Below, piece after piece: positions 52,630-61,339 of a DNA stretch of 64,000 nucleotides. Position 1 is the first letter of the stretch, and each line of letters opens with the position of its first letter. The notes below the pieces were generated by a model. The model worked only from the letters and a program-made list of their open reading frames with translations, was not told where the DNA came from and made no database searches. The DNA is taken from positions 2,852,001 to 2,916,000 of the forward strand of contig NC_007802.1 of the NCBI RefSeq assembly GCF_000013565.1. Direction: 5' to 3'. Made by a program: the position numbers and the translations under genes. The stretch comes from Jannaschia sp. CCS1. Lineage in GTDB: Bacteria; Pseudomonadota; Alphaproteobacteria; Rhodobacterales; Rhodobacteraceae.

Positions 52630-53637
52630 TCAAGCGCGCAGCGTGCGGACCATGAGGTGTTGGTCGTGAATGTGGCCGTCATGGTTCAGACAATTGGGGA
52701 TGGTGCCGACGACGTTGTAGCCCGCCGCATCATAGGCGGCGATGGCTGGCGCATTCTCGACACCAACGTCCAGTTCCAACTGCGAGATCCCCTGCGCGCG
52801 GGCGTCCTCCTCGACCCGGGTGAGCAATTGCGCGGACAGCCCGCTCCCCCGCGCCCGCGGCGTGGTGTAGACCGCGATGACGTGACCCCGATGGGCCTGA
52901 ACGGCCCCGCCCAAGGCGTGCCACCCGGCCGTGGCCACGACCACGCCGCCCTCCACCGCCGCCCAAAGGTGGATTGATGTGAGCCAATCCCGGATCTCAT
53001 CGGGGGCCAATGCAGACCAATCCGCCAGCGTGGAGCCAAAACATGTCGGCGCGTCGCGTAGCATTTCCAGGCGGATATTGCGGAAAATGCGCCAGTCGCC
53101 CGCGTGGAGCCGCCGCAACCCATCGGGCCCACGCACCGGGAGATCGACCGTCAGATCGCGCACCATGAAGAGATCATCGCGCGCCGTGCCGTCCTGGATC
53201 ACCGCCGCCGGGATGCGGCCCACGACCGTGAAGCCATGGCGCGCGTAGAAGGCGCGGGCGCGGGTGTTGGCCTTTGCCACCCAAAGCTCCATCTGCGTGC
53301 AGGCGCAGGATTTGGCGAAGTCGAACAGGTGTTCAAGGAGCAAATCGGCCGCCCCGGAGCCTTGCGCATCCGGGGTGACGTAGAACGGGCCCATATGAAT
53401 GCGGTGGCGGGACATGGCGAAGGTCTGACCGCGCAGGCCCGCGAACCCGATGAGGCGATCTTTGGAAACGACGCCAAAGGCGGTGCCATTGTTGATCCAG
53501 GCCGACAGGCTATCGTCGGGGGCTGCAAGCGCCTCCTCCTCCGTCAGAAGAAAGGCGTCCGGGAACAGGCGGATGCCTTCCAGACGCAGCGCCGTCAGTG
53601 CGGGCAGGTCGCCCTCCTCCAGCGCGCGGGTGATCAC
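52630..53637 (-). CDS. Tandem two-domain GNAT acetyltransferase
   Basis: A 335-aa protein made of two GNAT domains. The first (about 1-165) has YVTPDAQGSGAADLLLEHLF; the second (about 170-335) has YTTPRARGSGLSAQLLTRVE. Both have the acetyl-CoA pyrophosphate-binding pattern. Substrates unknown. It overlaps the DUF2948 gene by 4 bp and lies between DUF2948 and hisD, where related genomes usually have these two adjacent, so it may be a later insertion. Confidence 0.85.
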   Translation of the reverse strand: MITRALEEGDLPALTALRLEGIRLFPDAFLLTEEEALAAPDDSLSAWINNGTAFGVVSKDRLIGFAGLRGQTFAMSRHRIHMGPFYVTPDAQGSGAADLLLEHLFDFAKSCACTQMELWVAKANTRARAFYARHGFTVVGRIPAAVIQDGTARDDLFMVRDLTVDLPVRGPDGLRRLHAGDWRIFRNIRLEMLRDAPTCFGSTLADWSALAPDEIRDWLTSIHLWAAVEGGVVVATAGWHALGGAVQAHRGHVIAVYTTPRARGSGLSAQLLTRVEEDARAQGISQLELDVGVENAPAIAAYDAAGYNVVGTIPNCLNHDGHIHDQHLMVRTLRA

Positions 53638-54110
53638 GGGGAATGATCCGGGGTCTTGCCCGAGACGGCGCCATAGGGTTGGGTCACGTCCTTCAAGGTC
53701 ACTTCCAGCGCTTCCACATCAAGCGCGATGACCCCGTCGCCTGCCAAGGTCAGCTCCAACCGGCCCATGCCGTCCTCCCCCGGGCTCCAGGTGAGCGCAA
53801 GGAGCGAGAAGACGAGATCCGGATCAGAGCGGTCAATGCCCTGGCTTGCCACCTTCAACACATCGTCAACGGCCAGCACGGCCTGCACCCGTTCAGGCGC
53901 GCCGCCGGACTGTTCCCACCGGAACCGGTTCAGCAGCACGGCAAAGCGGCGGCGGGCGGCGTCCCAGCGCATCTCCGTGGCCGGGAAGACCGCGTCCTGG
54001 ATCAGGGCGGAGATGATTGGGACATCCGCCGCCTCCAAGGCGCGCAGGGCGACGGGGGCGTCGCCTGCATCTTCAAACCGGGCGTCCTGGGGGGTAGGGC
54101 CATTAGCCAT
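53634..54110 (-). CDS. DUF2948 family protein
   Basis: A 158-aa alphaproteobacterial protein of unknown function: [22 protein letters not shown] and [21 protein letters not shown] are typical of DUF2948, found next to murA and hisD. The ATG at 54110 overlaps the murA stop by 8 bp. No catalytic motif is known. Confidence 0.82.
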   Translation of the reverse strand: MANGPTPQDARFEDAGDAPVALRALEAADVPIISALIQDAVFPATEMRWDAARRRFAVLLNRFRWEQSGGAPERVQAVLAVDDVLKVASQGIDRSDPDLVFSLLALTWSPGEDGMGRLELTLAGDGVIALDVEALEVTLKDVTQPYGAVSGKTPDHSP

Positions 54111-55365
54111 CGGACAGCCGCTCCACATTCGCGCCGACACCGCGCAGTTTGCGGACCAGGTGTTCATAGCCACGATCCAGGTGGTAGACGCGGTTCACTG
54201 TGGTTTCCCCATCGGCGGCGAGGCCCGCGAGGATGAGCGACACCGAGGCCCGCAGATCCGTCGCCATCACAGGCGCACCGCGCAGACGATCCACGCCGGT
54301 GACGCGGGCGGTATTGCCCTGCACGTCGATGCTGGCGCCCATGCGGATCAGCTCCGGGGCATGCATGAAGCGGTTCTCGAATATCGTCTCTTCCAGCACA
54401 GACGTGCCGTCGGCAAAGCACATCATCGCCATGAATTGCGCCTGCAAATCGGTGGGGAAGCCCGGGAACGGCGCGGTGGCGACGTCGACGGCCTTCAACC
54501 GCCCGCCGGGATGACGAACCTTGAGGCCCGCGTCGGTTTCAGTGATCTCCAGCCCCGCCGCTTCCATCTTGTCACAGAGCGAGGCGACCAGCGCACGGGT
54601 GCCGCCGAGGCATTCAACCTCGCCGCCCGCGATGCCGGGGGCGCACATGTAAGTGCCCATTTCGATCCGGTCAGCGATGACGCGATGGGTGGCGCCGTGC
54701 AGACGGTCGACACCGCGCACGATCATGGTTTCGGTCCCTGCCCCTTCGATATCCGCGCCCATGGCGATCAGACAATCGGCCAGCGCCTTGGTATCCGGCT
54801 CCCGCGCGGCGTTCTTGATGACCGTTGTGCCCTTGGCGCGCACGGCGGCGCACATGACGTTTTCGGTCGCGCCCACGGAGGGGAAGGGAAATTCGATCTC
54901 CGCCCCCTTCAGGTCGCCCGCGGCATGGACGTAGCCGTCTTTCAACTCAATCTTCGCGCCCATCGCCTCAAGGCCGGTGATGTGGAAATCAACGGCACGG
55001 GCCCCGATGGCGCACCCGCCGGGCAGCGACACGACCGCCTGCCCCGTGCGGCCCAGAAGCGGGCCCAATACGTTGAAGGAGGCGCGGAGCTTGCGCACGA
55101 TGTCATAATGGGCCAGCTGAGAGGTCAGCGTGTTGGCCGAAAACGCCAGCGTCTGGCCGTCATCCAGCCGCCCGATCTGCACACCGAGACTTTCGAGAAG
55201 CTCGCTCAGCGTGGCCACGTCCGAGAGACGCGGGACATTGGTCAGCGTCAGCGGCTCATCACTCAAAAGCGCGGCACACATCAGCTTCAGGCAGGTGTTT
55301 TTCGCCCCCGCAATCGGGATTTGGCCACTTAACGGGCCCGAGCCCTTCACAACGATCCTGTCCAT
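54103..55365 (-). CDS. murA: UDP-N-acetylglucosamine 1-carboxyvinyltransferase
   Basis: MurA starts peptidoglycan precursor synthesis by transferring enolpyruvate from PEP to UDP-GlcNAc. The 420-aa protein has [17 protein letters not shown] near the N-terminus (Lys-Asn pair), catalytic Cys in [17 protein letters not shown], and the [20 protein letters not shown] signature near the C-terminus. Cysteine rather than aspartate means it is the fosfomycin-sensitive type. It leads the run murA, DUF2948, double GNAT, hisD, UPF0262, LMW-PTP. Confidence 0.96.
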   Translation of the reverse strand: MDRIVVKGSGPLSGQIPIAGAKNTCLKLMCAALLSDEPLTLTNVPRLSDVATLSELLESLGVQIGRLDDGQTLAFSANTLTSQLAHYDIVRKLRASFNVLGPLLGRTGQAVVSLPGGCAIGARAVDFHITGLEAMGAKIELKDGYVHAAGDLKGAEIEFPFPSVGATENVMCAAVRAKGTTVIKNAAREPDTKALADCLIAMGADIEGAGTETMIVRGVDRLHGATHRVIADRIEMGTYMCAPGIAGGEVECLGGTRALVASLCDKMEAAGLEITETDAGLKVRHPGGRLKAVDVATAPFPGFPTDLQAQFMAMMCFADGTSVLEETIFENRFMHAPELIRMGASIDVQGNTARVTGVDRLRGAPVMATDLRASVSLILAGLAADGETTVNRVYHLDRGYEHLVRKLRGVGANVERLSDG

Positions 55366-55383
55366 CTGCCCTTGCCTCTCGCT

Positions 55384-55560
55384 CTACTCGTCCGCCGGTT
55401 TGTCGGCGTGATCCTGATTATCGTCCGCGCTTGTGGCTGTCCGGGCCCGCGCCTGGGCCTTGCGGCGGCCCATGTTGGCCTTCAACGCCGCCTTCAGCCG
55501 ATCCTCCCGGCCCGGCTTGGTGGACTTGCGGCCCGCGTCGCTGTTGTTGTCCTGCGCCAT
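55384..55560 (-). CDS. Small basic conserved hypothetical protein (58 aa)
   Basis: The ATG at 55560 gives MAQDNNSDAGRKSTKPGRED followed by RLKAALKANMGRRKAQARAR and an acidic tail. It is highly charged with one basic helix and no other features. It sits 18 bp upstream of murA on the same strand. Small proteins of this type occur before murA in related genomes; function unknown. Confidence 0.6.
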   Translation of the reverse strand: MAQDNNSDAGRKSTKPGREDRLKAALKANMGRRKAQARARTATSADDNQDHADKPADE

Positions 55561-55754
55561 ACTCCTGCCTTTACAGCGCCCGGCGGGGGGCGTCCAGATT
55601 GCGCTTGCAAGGTCGTGCAACAGCGTCTAGGACGCGGCGCAATGTCGCCAATCGGGCCGTTTGCGGTACTCTGGGGACAAGTCCCGCCCGGACCCACTTG
55701 CCACGGCCCCCTTGCATTGGATCGGGGCGCGCGGCTAGAGAGACGAGACGGTAT

Positions 55755-55829
55755 GCTGTGGTAGCTCAGTGGTAGAGCACACCCTTGGTAAGGGTGAGGT
55801 CGAGAGTTCAATCCTCTCTCACAGCACCA
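55755..55829 (+). tRNA. tRNA-Thr (GGT)
   Basis: Acceptor GCTGTGG pairs with TCACAGC (one G-T pair), D arm GCTC-AGTGGTA-GAGC, anticodon stem CACCC/GGGTG with loop TTGGTAA giving anticodon GGT, T arm GAGAG-TTCAATC-CTCTC, and encoded ACCA end. Foreign-looking genes begin right after its 3' end, so it is probably an integration target. Confidence 0.95.
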
Positions 55830-55979
55830 TCTCCCCCTACAAATCAAGAGCTTATGGGTGCGCTCCGCCCCCATGTCTGCGTTACCCCAGTATTACCCGG
55901 CGGATTTCAGCGCCCGGTGAATCATTGACTACATGTTGTGGAAGTTGTCCAATGCACCGCAAGGCGCGGAGGCAACCCA

Positions 55980-57005
55980 TTGGCAGAAGAGCGGTTTCAC
56001 ATTGCGGAATGGTATGGACACCCATTCAAGGACCTAGGCGACTGGGACCGGGTGAGGCTGGCCGGACATGACGTGGGCGGCTCGGCAATGTCGAAGGCAG
56101 AGCTGGCCCGGATGATCGCCCTTGAAGAAAAGGACGCCCTCGGGACCATCAAGCCCAAGGAGGCCGACCGGCTCAACGTTCTGCGTAGCAAGCTGGCCCA
56201 GCAGCAGGCGGAGGAGCTGCCGTGTCCGTTTCGCACGGATAGCCCGCACCCGACCTGCACCAAGCCCGGCGGCGTCTGCTCAATCCGCATCTATCGCGAG
56301 GAGGCCGGGGTCATCGCTCCTATTGACGGGGAACGCGGACGGCTGCGCGCCCTCTGTCCTTGGCGGTTCCATCAGGACGGCACCGCCTTCGACAAGATTG
56401 GTGAGAGCCTCCTTGCGGACCCATCGCCCCTGCGCGCCGGTGAAGTGGGCTTCCTCGAATCAACCGGCAACCTCGACAGCGCAGCAGGCGAGGACGTGGG
56501 CCGCATCGACATGATCCTCGTCAAGTCGAACAGCGTGGACGGCGCGCCGATGGACTGGGTGGCCGTGGAGGTGCAAGCCGTCTACTTCTCCGGCAAGAAG
56601 ATGAGCATCGAGTTTGACCACCTCAAGCTAACGCAGGGTAGGCTGTCGATGGCCCAAGAGAAGCGCCGCCCCGACTACCGCAGCAGCGGGGTCAAGCGCC
56701 TGATGCCGCAGCTCCTGACCAAGGTTCCAACCCTCCGACGCTGGGGCAAGAAGATGGCCGTGGTAGTCGATGCGCCGTTTTTCTACTCGATGGGCAAGAT
56801 GGAGCGTGTCCCGCACCTCTCGAATGCGGACATTGTCTGGTTCCTCGTTGATTTCAAGCAGGCCGCACCCGGCGCGCCGTTCCAGCTTGAGGTCGTGGAG
56901 GAGTTTTACACCACACTTGAGAGCGCCACCCTCGGGCTGACGGGTGGCGTCCCCGTGTCGCAGGGCGCGTTTGAGGCGCGGATCACGGCGAAGGCCCAGA
57001 AATAG
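55980..57005 (+). CDS. NotI-like type II restriction endonuclease
   Basis: A 341-aa protein resembling NotI. It starts with HIAEWYGHPFKD, like the NotI N-terminus, and has the four-cysteine iron-binding pattern C82-P-F, C93, GGVC100, C126-P. The PD-(D/E)XK core is GRIDMILVK and VAVEVQAVYFSGK with the E-x-Q variant of the NotI group. I choose the TTG at 55980, 7 bp after GGAGG; a GTG at 55938 in frame has no good ribosome site. The adjacent methyltransferase (57075) completes an R-M pair. NotI cuts GCGGCCGC; whether this one does is not known. Confidence 0.82.
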   Translation: MAEERFHIAEWYGHPFKDLGDWDRVRLAGHDVGGSAMSKAELARMIALEEKDALGTIKPKEADRLNVLRSKLAQQQAEELPCPFRTDSPHPTCTKPGGVCSIRIYREEAGVIAPIDGERGRLRALCPWRFHQDGTAFDKIGESLLADPSPLRAGEVGFLESTGNLDSAAGEDVGRIDMILVKSNSVDGAPMDWVAVEVQAVYFSGKKMSIEFDHLKLTQGRLSMAQEKRRPDYRSSGVKRLMPQLLTKVPTLRRWGKKMAVVVDAPFFYSMGKMERVPHLSNADIVWFLVDFKQAAPGAPFQLEVVEEFYTTLESATLGLTGGVPVSQGAFEARITAKAQK

Positions 57006-57074
57006 AAGTTGCCCAGTTAACCCCCTGTAAGGTAAGTCTGGGACAAAATGAGAACAAAAGCGGAGGCGAGCCCG

Positions 57075-58196
57075 ATGACATACACAGCGATAGACTTGTT
57101 TTGCGGGGCTGGCGGCCTGTCCGCCGGGCTTGAGATGGCAGGCTTCACCGTGCTGGCGGGCAATGACCTCTTTGACGCGGCGGGCCGGACGTTTGAGGCC
57201 ACGCACCCGAGGGCGAAGTTTATCTCCGGCCCGATTGAGGAGCTTTCTGTTGAGCGCCTGATGGAAGTCACGGGCCTGCGCAAGGGCGAGTTGTCGGTGC
57301 TGGTCGGTGGCCCGCCCTGTCAGGCCTATTCGGTCTACAACCACCAGCGCGGGATGCACGACGCCCGGGCTTCCCTGTTCCGGGAATACCTGCGGATAGT
57401 CGATGGCCTGCGGCCCGAATGGATTGTGATGGAGAACGTCACCGGCATCTACTCCATCGCCAACGGGGAAGCCGTCCGGGCGATCAAGGCGGAGTTTGCG
57501 GCCCTCGGTTATGCCGTGGAGGACGCGGTGCTGCGCGCAGAGGACTACGGGGTGCCACAGGAACGGCGGCGCGTCGTGTTCATTGGCAACCGCGTAGGTG
57601 CGCCCATCTCGCACCCGGAGCCCACGCACGGGCCGGGGCGCGCTAACCCGTTCACCAAGATCAGGGACGCAATAGGGGACCTGCCCCCGCTCGACAATGG
57701 CGAGAACCCGGGCCGCGTTGCCTACGCTGATGCCAGACCGAGCAAATACCAGCGCCAGATGCGCGGGAACGCGATCACCGTGGGCAACCACGCAGCCCCG
57801 AGGCTCGGCAAGGTCAACATGGACCGGCTGCCCTACATCCCACCCGGCGGGAGCTGGCGCGACATTCCGCATGACCTGCTGCCCGAGGGGATGAAGCGCG
57901 CCAAGCGGTCGGACCATACCAAGCGATACGGGCGCATGACATGGGACGGGCTTTCTTGCACAGTCCTGACCAAATGCGACATCCACTGGGGGGCCTACAT
58001 CCACCCGGAACAGGACCGCGCCATTTCGGTGCGCGAGGCGGCGCGGCTCCAAGCCTTCCCCGACTGGTTCGAGTTTGCTGGATCGAAGACAGAACAGTAT
58101 GTGCAGGTCGGCAACGCGGTCCCGCCCCTCTTGGGCAAGGCTGTTGGCGACCACCTGATGCAGCTCATGGCTGCGCAGGGCGAAGTCGCAGCCTGA
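57075..58196 (+). CDS. DNA (cytosine-5-)-methyltransferase of the NotI-like system
   Basis: A 373-aa C5 methyltransferase. Motif I is TAIDLFCGAGGLSAGLEMAG, motif IV VLVGGPPCQAYSVYNHQR (nucleophile Cys 82), motif VI WIVMENVTGIYS, motif VIII VPQERRRVVFIG, and motifs IX-X AISVREAARLQAFPDWF and VQVGNAVPP. The target region is about 215-290. The ATG at 57075 has GGAGG 8 bp upstream; an in-frame ATG at 57048 has none. It should protect the host from the NotI-like enzyme 69 bp upstream. Confidence 0.93.
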   Translation: MTYTAIDLFCGAGGLSAGLEMAGFTVLAGNDLFDAAGRTFEATHPRAKFISGPIEELSVERLMEVTGLRKGELSVLVGGPPCQAYSVYNHQRGMHDARASLFREYLRIVDGLRPEWIVMENVTGIYSIANGEAVRAIKAEFAALGYAVEDAVLRAEDYGVPQERRRVVFIGNRVGAPISHPEPTHGPGRANPFTKIRDAIGDLPPLDNGENPGRVAYADARPSKYQRQMRGNAITVGNHAAPRLGKVNMDRLPYIPPGGSWRDIPHDLLPEGMKRAKRSDHTKRYGRMTWDGLSCTVLTKCDIHWGAYIHPEQDRAISVREAARLQAFPDWFEFAGSKTEQYVQVGNAVPPLLGKAVGDHLMQLMAAQGEVAA

Positions 58197-58324
58197 CACC
58201 GGCCCGTCCGTCGCACTAATTCCCGCCGATTCAGCGTCCAATTGGCGCGACCGACACAGGGCGAGCCTTGTGAGACTTCTCCAACCACTGGCCGATTGGG
58301 CCGGAGGAAAAAAGGAGAAGAATA

Positions 58325-58750
58325 GTGAGCATTCAACAAGCCATACACATCACGGTCAGCGAACGCATGGAAAGCCGTCCGGCGGAGAACTGGGACGGCT
58401 CCGAGCCGGATTTTTACCGCATCGCCCTCGAACTGGAACATCTATACGCATTGGCCGCTGAGGGTTGGTGGGGTGATTGGTGGGGTTGCATGTATTCAGA
58501 AAATGCAATTCGTGCCTTTGCGCCTATCGTAGCAATGGCTGCCGCGAACTGCGCGACCGGCACTGACAGCGATGCCACCACAACTACTGTCAGTGTTCTT
58601 AACTGCATGGACAACTACATTGCCCATCCTCTCATGTCTGGAGCCGATGATGACGAAACCGCAGCTGACCTCGTTGAAAGAGCACGGGCTGCGATGGAGG
58701 CACTGAATGTCTACCTCTTGGCTAAGGGCCAGGCGGACACGCAGCACTAA
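58325..58750 (+). CDS. Hypothetical protein (141 aa)
   Basis: A GTG start at 58325 follows AAAGGAG. The protein has LELEHLYALAAEGWWGDWWG, an alanine-rich middle and an acidic C-terminal helix. No signal peptide, TM segment or known domain. It lies after the methyltransferase on the same strand, 128 bp away. Possible accessory of the R-M system or a separate island gene. Confidence 0.45.
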   Translation: MSIQQAIHITVSERMESRPAENWDGSEPDFYRIALELEHLYALAAEGWWGDWWGCMYSENAIRAFAPIVAMAAANCATGTDSDATTTTVSVLNCMDNYIAHPLMSGADDDETAADLVERARAAMEALNVYLLAKGQADTQH

Positions 58751-58854
58751 CAGCTACCCCGAAAGGGTCGCGCCGATTATTCCCGGCGCGACCCTGTTTC
58801 GTTGGAATCATCGGTTGTGGCGGCCAGCCACCCCGGGAACGTCCGCCTGCGGGG

Positions 58855-59220
58855 TCAGTGCAGGACGGGGCGTGGCTGCCAGAGGTCGCGTGCGAACAGG
58901 CACCAGCCAAGCGCAACCCGCACGGCGTGGTCGTGCTGCTGGATCAAATGCGGCGTGGCCCGCTCGGGGTCGCGGATGGCGTCCGTCCACACGTCGCGCC
59001 GGGTCCCCGGGTAGCGCTGGCAGAGTAGCCCAACCAAGGCCCCCAGCCGGGCGCGGGGAACGCGGTAGAGGCGCGAGAACTGGACAACCATATCGGGTGT
59101 GGCCCAGCCGTCCGCGCTCGCCTCCTCCGCATGGGCGACAAGCGCGAGGTGCGCCAGTTGAAGACGCCGGGGAAACAGCTGCCCGTAGGCGTCTGTCAGC
59201 CGGTCCGCGTCCATCTTCAC
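58855..59220 (-). CDS. Hypothetical island protein, third of a coupled set (121 aa)
   Basis: I choose the GTG at 59220, which overlaps the previous gene's stop as GTGA, followed by KMDADRLTDAYGQLFPRRLQ. The protein is helical with HAEEASADGWATPDMVVQFS and RLGALVGLLCQRYP. No known domain. It is the end of a three-gene minus-strand operon (60190 to 58855) of mobile-element type. Confidence 0.5.
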   Translation of the reverse strand: MKMDADRLTDAYGQLFPRRLQLAHLALVAHAEEASADGWATPDMVVQFSRLYRVPRARLGALVGLLCQRYPGTRRDVWTDAIRDPERATPHLIQQHDHAVRVALGWCLFARDLWQPRPVLH

Positions 59221-59477
59221 GCGCCGCGCCCCGGGCCGGTGTACGTTGCGCCCAAGGCATCGCCTTGGAACACACAGGGGACAAAACCGCCCGCCACCGT
59301 GGCCGCAACCTGCGTTGTGTCGAAGCCCGCGAACGGGGTGTTCAGGTGCGGCGTGAGGGCATCGGCGGCGAGGACTGCCGCCGGGCCGTCCGCTGCGTCC
59401 ACCAGTGCGGCATGGATGGCAGAGGGGTTCTTGAGATGGGCAGCGCCCTTGGGGCGGGTGACGAGGTAGAGGGGCAT
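59217..59477 (-). CDS. Hypothetical island protein, second of a coupled set (86 aa)
   Basis: MPLYLVTRPKGAAHLKNPSA and the rest form a small alpha/beta protein (VDAADGPAAVLAADALTPHL, FDTTQVAATVAGGFV). No known family. Its ATG shares one base with the stop of the 237-aa gene upstream, and its stop overlaps the next start, so it is translationally coupled on both sides. Confidence 0.5.
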   Translation of the reverse strand: MPLYLVTRPKGAAHLKNPSAIHAALVDAADGPAAVLAADALTPHLNTPFAGFDTTQVAATVAGGFVPCVFQGDALGATYTGPGRGA

Positions 59478-60190
59478 CAGTTGGCATCCTTCTTGTTAAG
59501 CGCGAGCTTCACGCGGTCCATCGGGCGAACGCGCCCGGCCTCGTACTCGCGGTTGCGGTTGATCGCGCGCTGGGCAGCCAGCTTCACGGCGGCGATGGCG
59601 GCTTGGACACTGCGCGTCTCCTCGCCCACCAGTTTGTCGGCAAGGTCCTGTGCGCTGAACGGGCGGGACCGCGCAGGCATCCGGTCGATGATGGAGACTA
59701 TGGCCGCGCCCAGAGCTTTGTTGTTTGTGGCCACGGCCAGCAGCGCGACGTTCTTCAGGTCCACGACGCCAGAGCCGTCAAGCTGCTGTTGATATGCAGA
59801 GCGCTCCGGCGTCCCGAGCCCGGCACGGGCTAGGACGGTCACGGGCGAAGCCCAGAGTTGGGCCGTGGTGGCGAGGCTGTCAGACGCCGCGCTCAGCTCC
59901 TTGAGGTGAGCCCAACGGGTATCGGAGGAGTTGGTGACGACCTCCCGGCGGGCGATGGCCGCCGCCTTGTCCGCCGCCGTCTGCTGGTCCTTGGGCTGGA
60001 AGCCCGCGCGGGAGAAGCTTTCAGCCGCGTCCGCCGCACGCTTGGCAACGCCAGCATCCAGCGTGTCGATCAGCGTCCCGAACTTCTCAGCGCGCTTTGC
60101 CGCGACCTCAGCGAGGCTGACCACCTCAGCGGTGGACAAGATGGGTTTGTCGGGGATGTCTAGGGGGAGTGATGGGGCGGGGTCTGCCAT
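59477..60190 (-). CDS. Hypothetical helical island protein, first of a coupled set (237 aa)
   Basis: A mostly helical 237-aa protein: KPILSTAEVVSLAEVAAKRA, ADAAESFSRAGFQPKDQQTA and VAAIAAVKLAAQRAINRNRE-type segments suggest coiled coils. No signal peptide or known catalytic motif. It heads the three-gene operon on the minus strand and diverges from the gene pair starting at 60400. It resembles structural or accessory proteins of mobile elements only in general character. Confidence 0.5.
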   Translation of the reverse strand: MADPAPSLPLDIPDKPILSTAEVVSLAEVAAKRAEKFGTLIDTLDAGVAKRAADAAESFSRAGFQPKDQQTAADKAAAIARREVVTNSSDTRWAHLKELSAASDSLATTAQLWASPVTVLARAGLGTPERSAYQQQLDGSGVVDLKNVALLAVATNNKALGAAIVSIIDRMPARSRPFSAQDLADKLVGEETRSVQAAIAAVKLAAQRAINRNREYEAGRVRPMDRVKLALNKKDAN

Positions 60191-60399
60191 GTCGGGCTCC
60201 TCATGCCGTGGGCGGCTCCATTGCCGTCCCTTCGCCCAGAGAATACCGCGCCGCCGTGGTGGGAGGCGACTGGAAAGGATTGTTGTTCAAGCAATAGCGC
60301 TCACCGCGAAACTCAACCCATTGTTGTGCGCAGCCAGCGAACCTCTATATTTGCCAAGATCAGGCAAGAATATTGGCGATTCACAAGGAGCAATTCAAT

Positions 60400-61338
60400 T
60401 TGGCAAGGCAGACAAAGACACTCGAATACAGACGCGCACGTTTCCTAGACGACGGGCAGAACCTAGAGGCGCTGGTGCGGCAAGCATGGGGCCAATTCGG
60501 AACGCAGGCGGAGCGGACGATCACTTTCAGCGACGACAGGTCAAGCTGCGGCCTCCGGGCTCGGGACTGCAACGCCAACGGGTTCGCCGTTCACTGCGGA
60601 CGCTACACCGATGGTCAAGGCGTCGGTACAATTCCGACCGTCCCCGCGCCTGAGGTTGAGGTGGGAGAGCGCCCGCCCGAGCCGGGTGAGAATTTTCTCA
60701 ACTCTGACTTGATGGCGCTCATCTCCGGCAACCATGTCATCTGCATGAACTGCGGCCGCAACGCGGGCTCACTGCGCATCTACCTGCAACAGCTATTCCG
60801 CAAAGCCGGTATGCCCGACGAGTCCCGACAATTTGAACTTGTCCGCATCGGGAGCCCGGACAAACTCGCCATCATCGAAGCCGTGGGCGTTAAGAGCATC
60901 GACCTTGAGGTGGACATCTCCGAGGCCACGGCATTTGAGGTGGTCGAAGGCGACGGTGGCGGAGGCATTTGGCAGTCGATCAAGCAAAACTTTGGCAACG
61001 CGCTTGCGGCAGTGACGGCGCGGGACGAATCGGTGGAACAATTGCGGACCGCCGAACGTGGCACCATGAAGGTTTCGATCAATGTGCCCAAGGGAGACCT
61101 AGACGCAGCGAAACACGGGCTGGACGACTTTGCCGAGGAAGTGGTCGAGGATGAGGAGTCAGACGCATTCACGATTCACCTGCGGGACGGAAGGACGACC
61201 ATTAAACCGAACGAGGTTTCTGTGCGAAAACAGGTTAAGCTCGAAACGGCGGCAAACTCAGTAAGTGTTTTTCAAGCATGGGATGCGATGGAGACTTATA
61301 TGGGTGAACTGAATGAAAATGGACAGATAGAGGCGTAA
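60400..61338 (+). CDS. Unrecognised 312-aa soluble protein, partner of a membrane protein
   Basis: I place the start at the TTG at 60400, 9 bp after AAGGAG, giving ARQTKTLEYRRARFLDDGQN; an earlier in-frame TTG at 60373 lacks a ribosome site. Features: possible Cys pair in HVICMNCGRNAGSLRIYLQQ, a Gly-rich stretch EVVEGDGGGGIWQSIKQNFG, and an acidic middle (GLDDFAEEVVEDEESD). No TM segment. The next gene, a four-TM membrane protein, starts 1 bp after its stop. Two-gene soluble-plus-membrane modules are common in abortive phage defence; the family here is unknown to me. Confidence 0.6.
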   Translation: MARQTKTLEYRRARFLDDGQNLEALVRQAWGQFGTQAERTITFSDDRSSCGLRARDCNANGFAVHCGRYTDGQGVGTIPTVPAPEVEVGERPPEPGENFLNSDLMALISGNHVICMNCGRNAGSLRIYLQQLFRKAGMPDESRQFELVRIGSPDKLAIIEAVGVKSIDLEVDISEATAFEVVEGDGGGGIWQSIKQNFGNALAAVTARDESVEQLRTAERGTMKVSINVPKGDLDAAKHGLDDFAEEVVEDEESDAFTIHLRDGRTTIKPNEVSVRKQVKLETAANSVSVFQAWDAMETYMGELNENGQIEA

Positions 61339-61339
61339 A

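Noticed and set aside
53728-55332. 534-codon plus-strand open frame
   Set aside because: Antisense to murA and DUF2948, which are both conserved; composition is typical of a shadow frame.
55938-55980. GTG at 55938 as start of the NotI-like gene
   Set aside because: It has no ribosome site; the in-frame TTG at 55980 follows GGAGG at good spacing and aligns with the NotI N-terminus.
56628-58241. 537-codon minus-strand open frame
   Set aside because: Antisense to the NotI-like enzyme and its methyltransferase, whose motifs are unambiguous.
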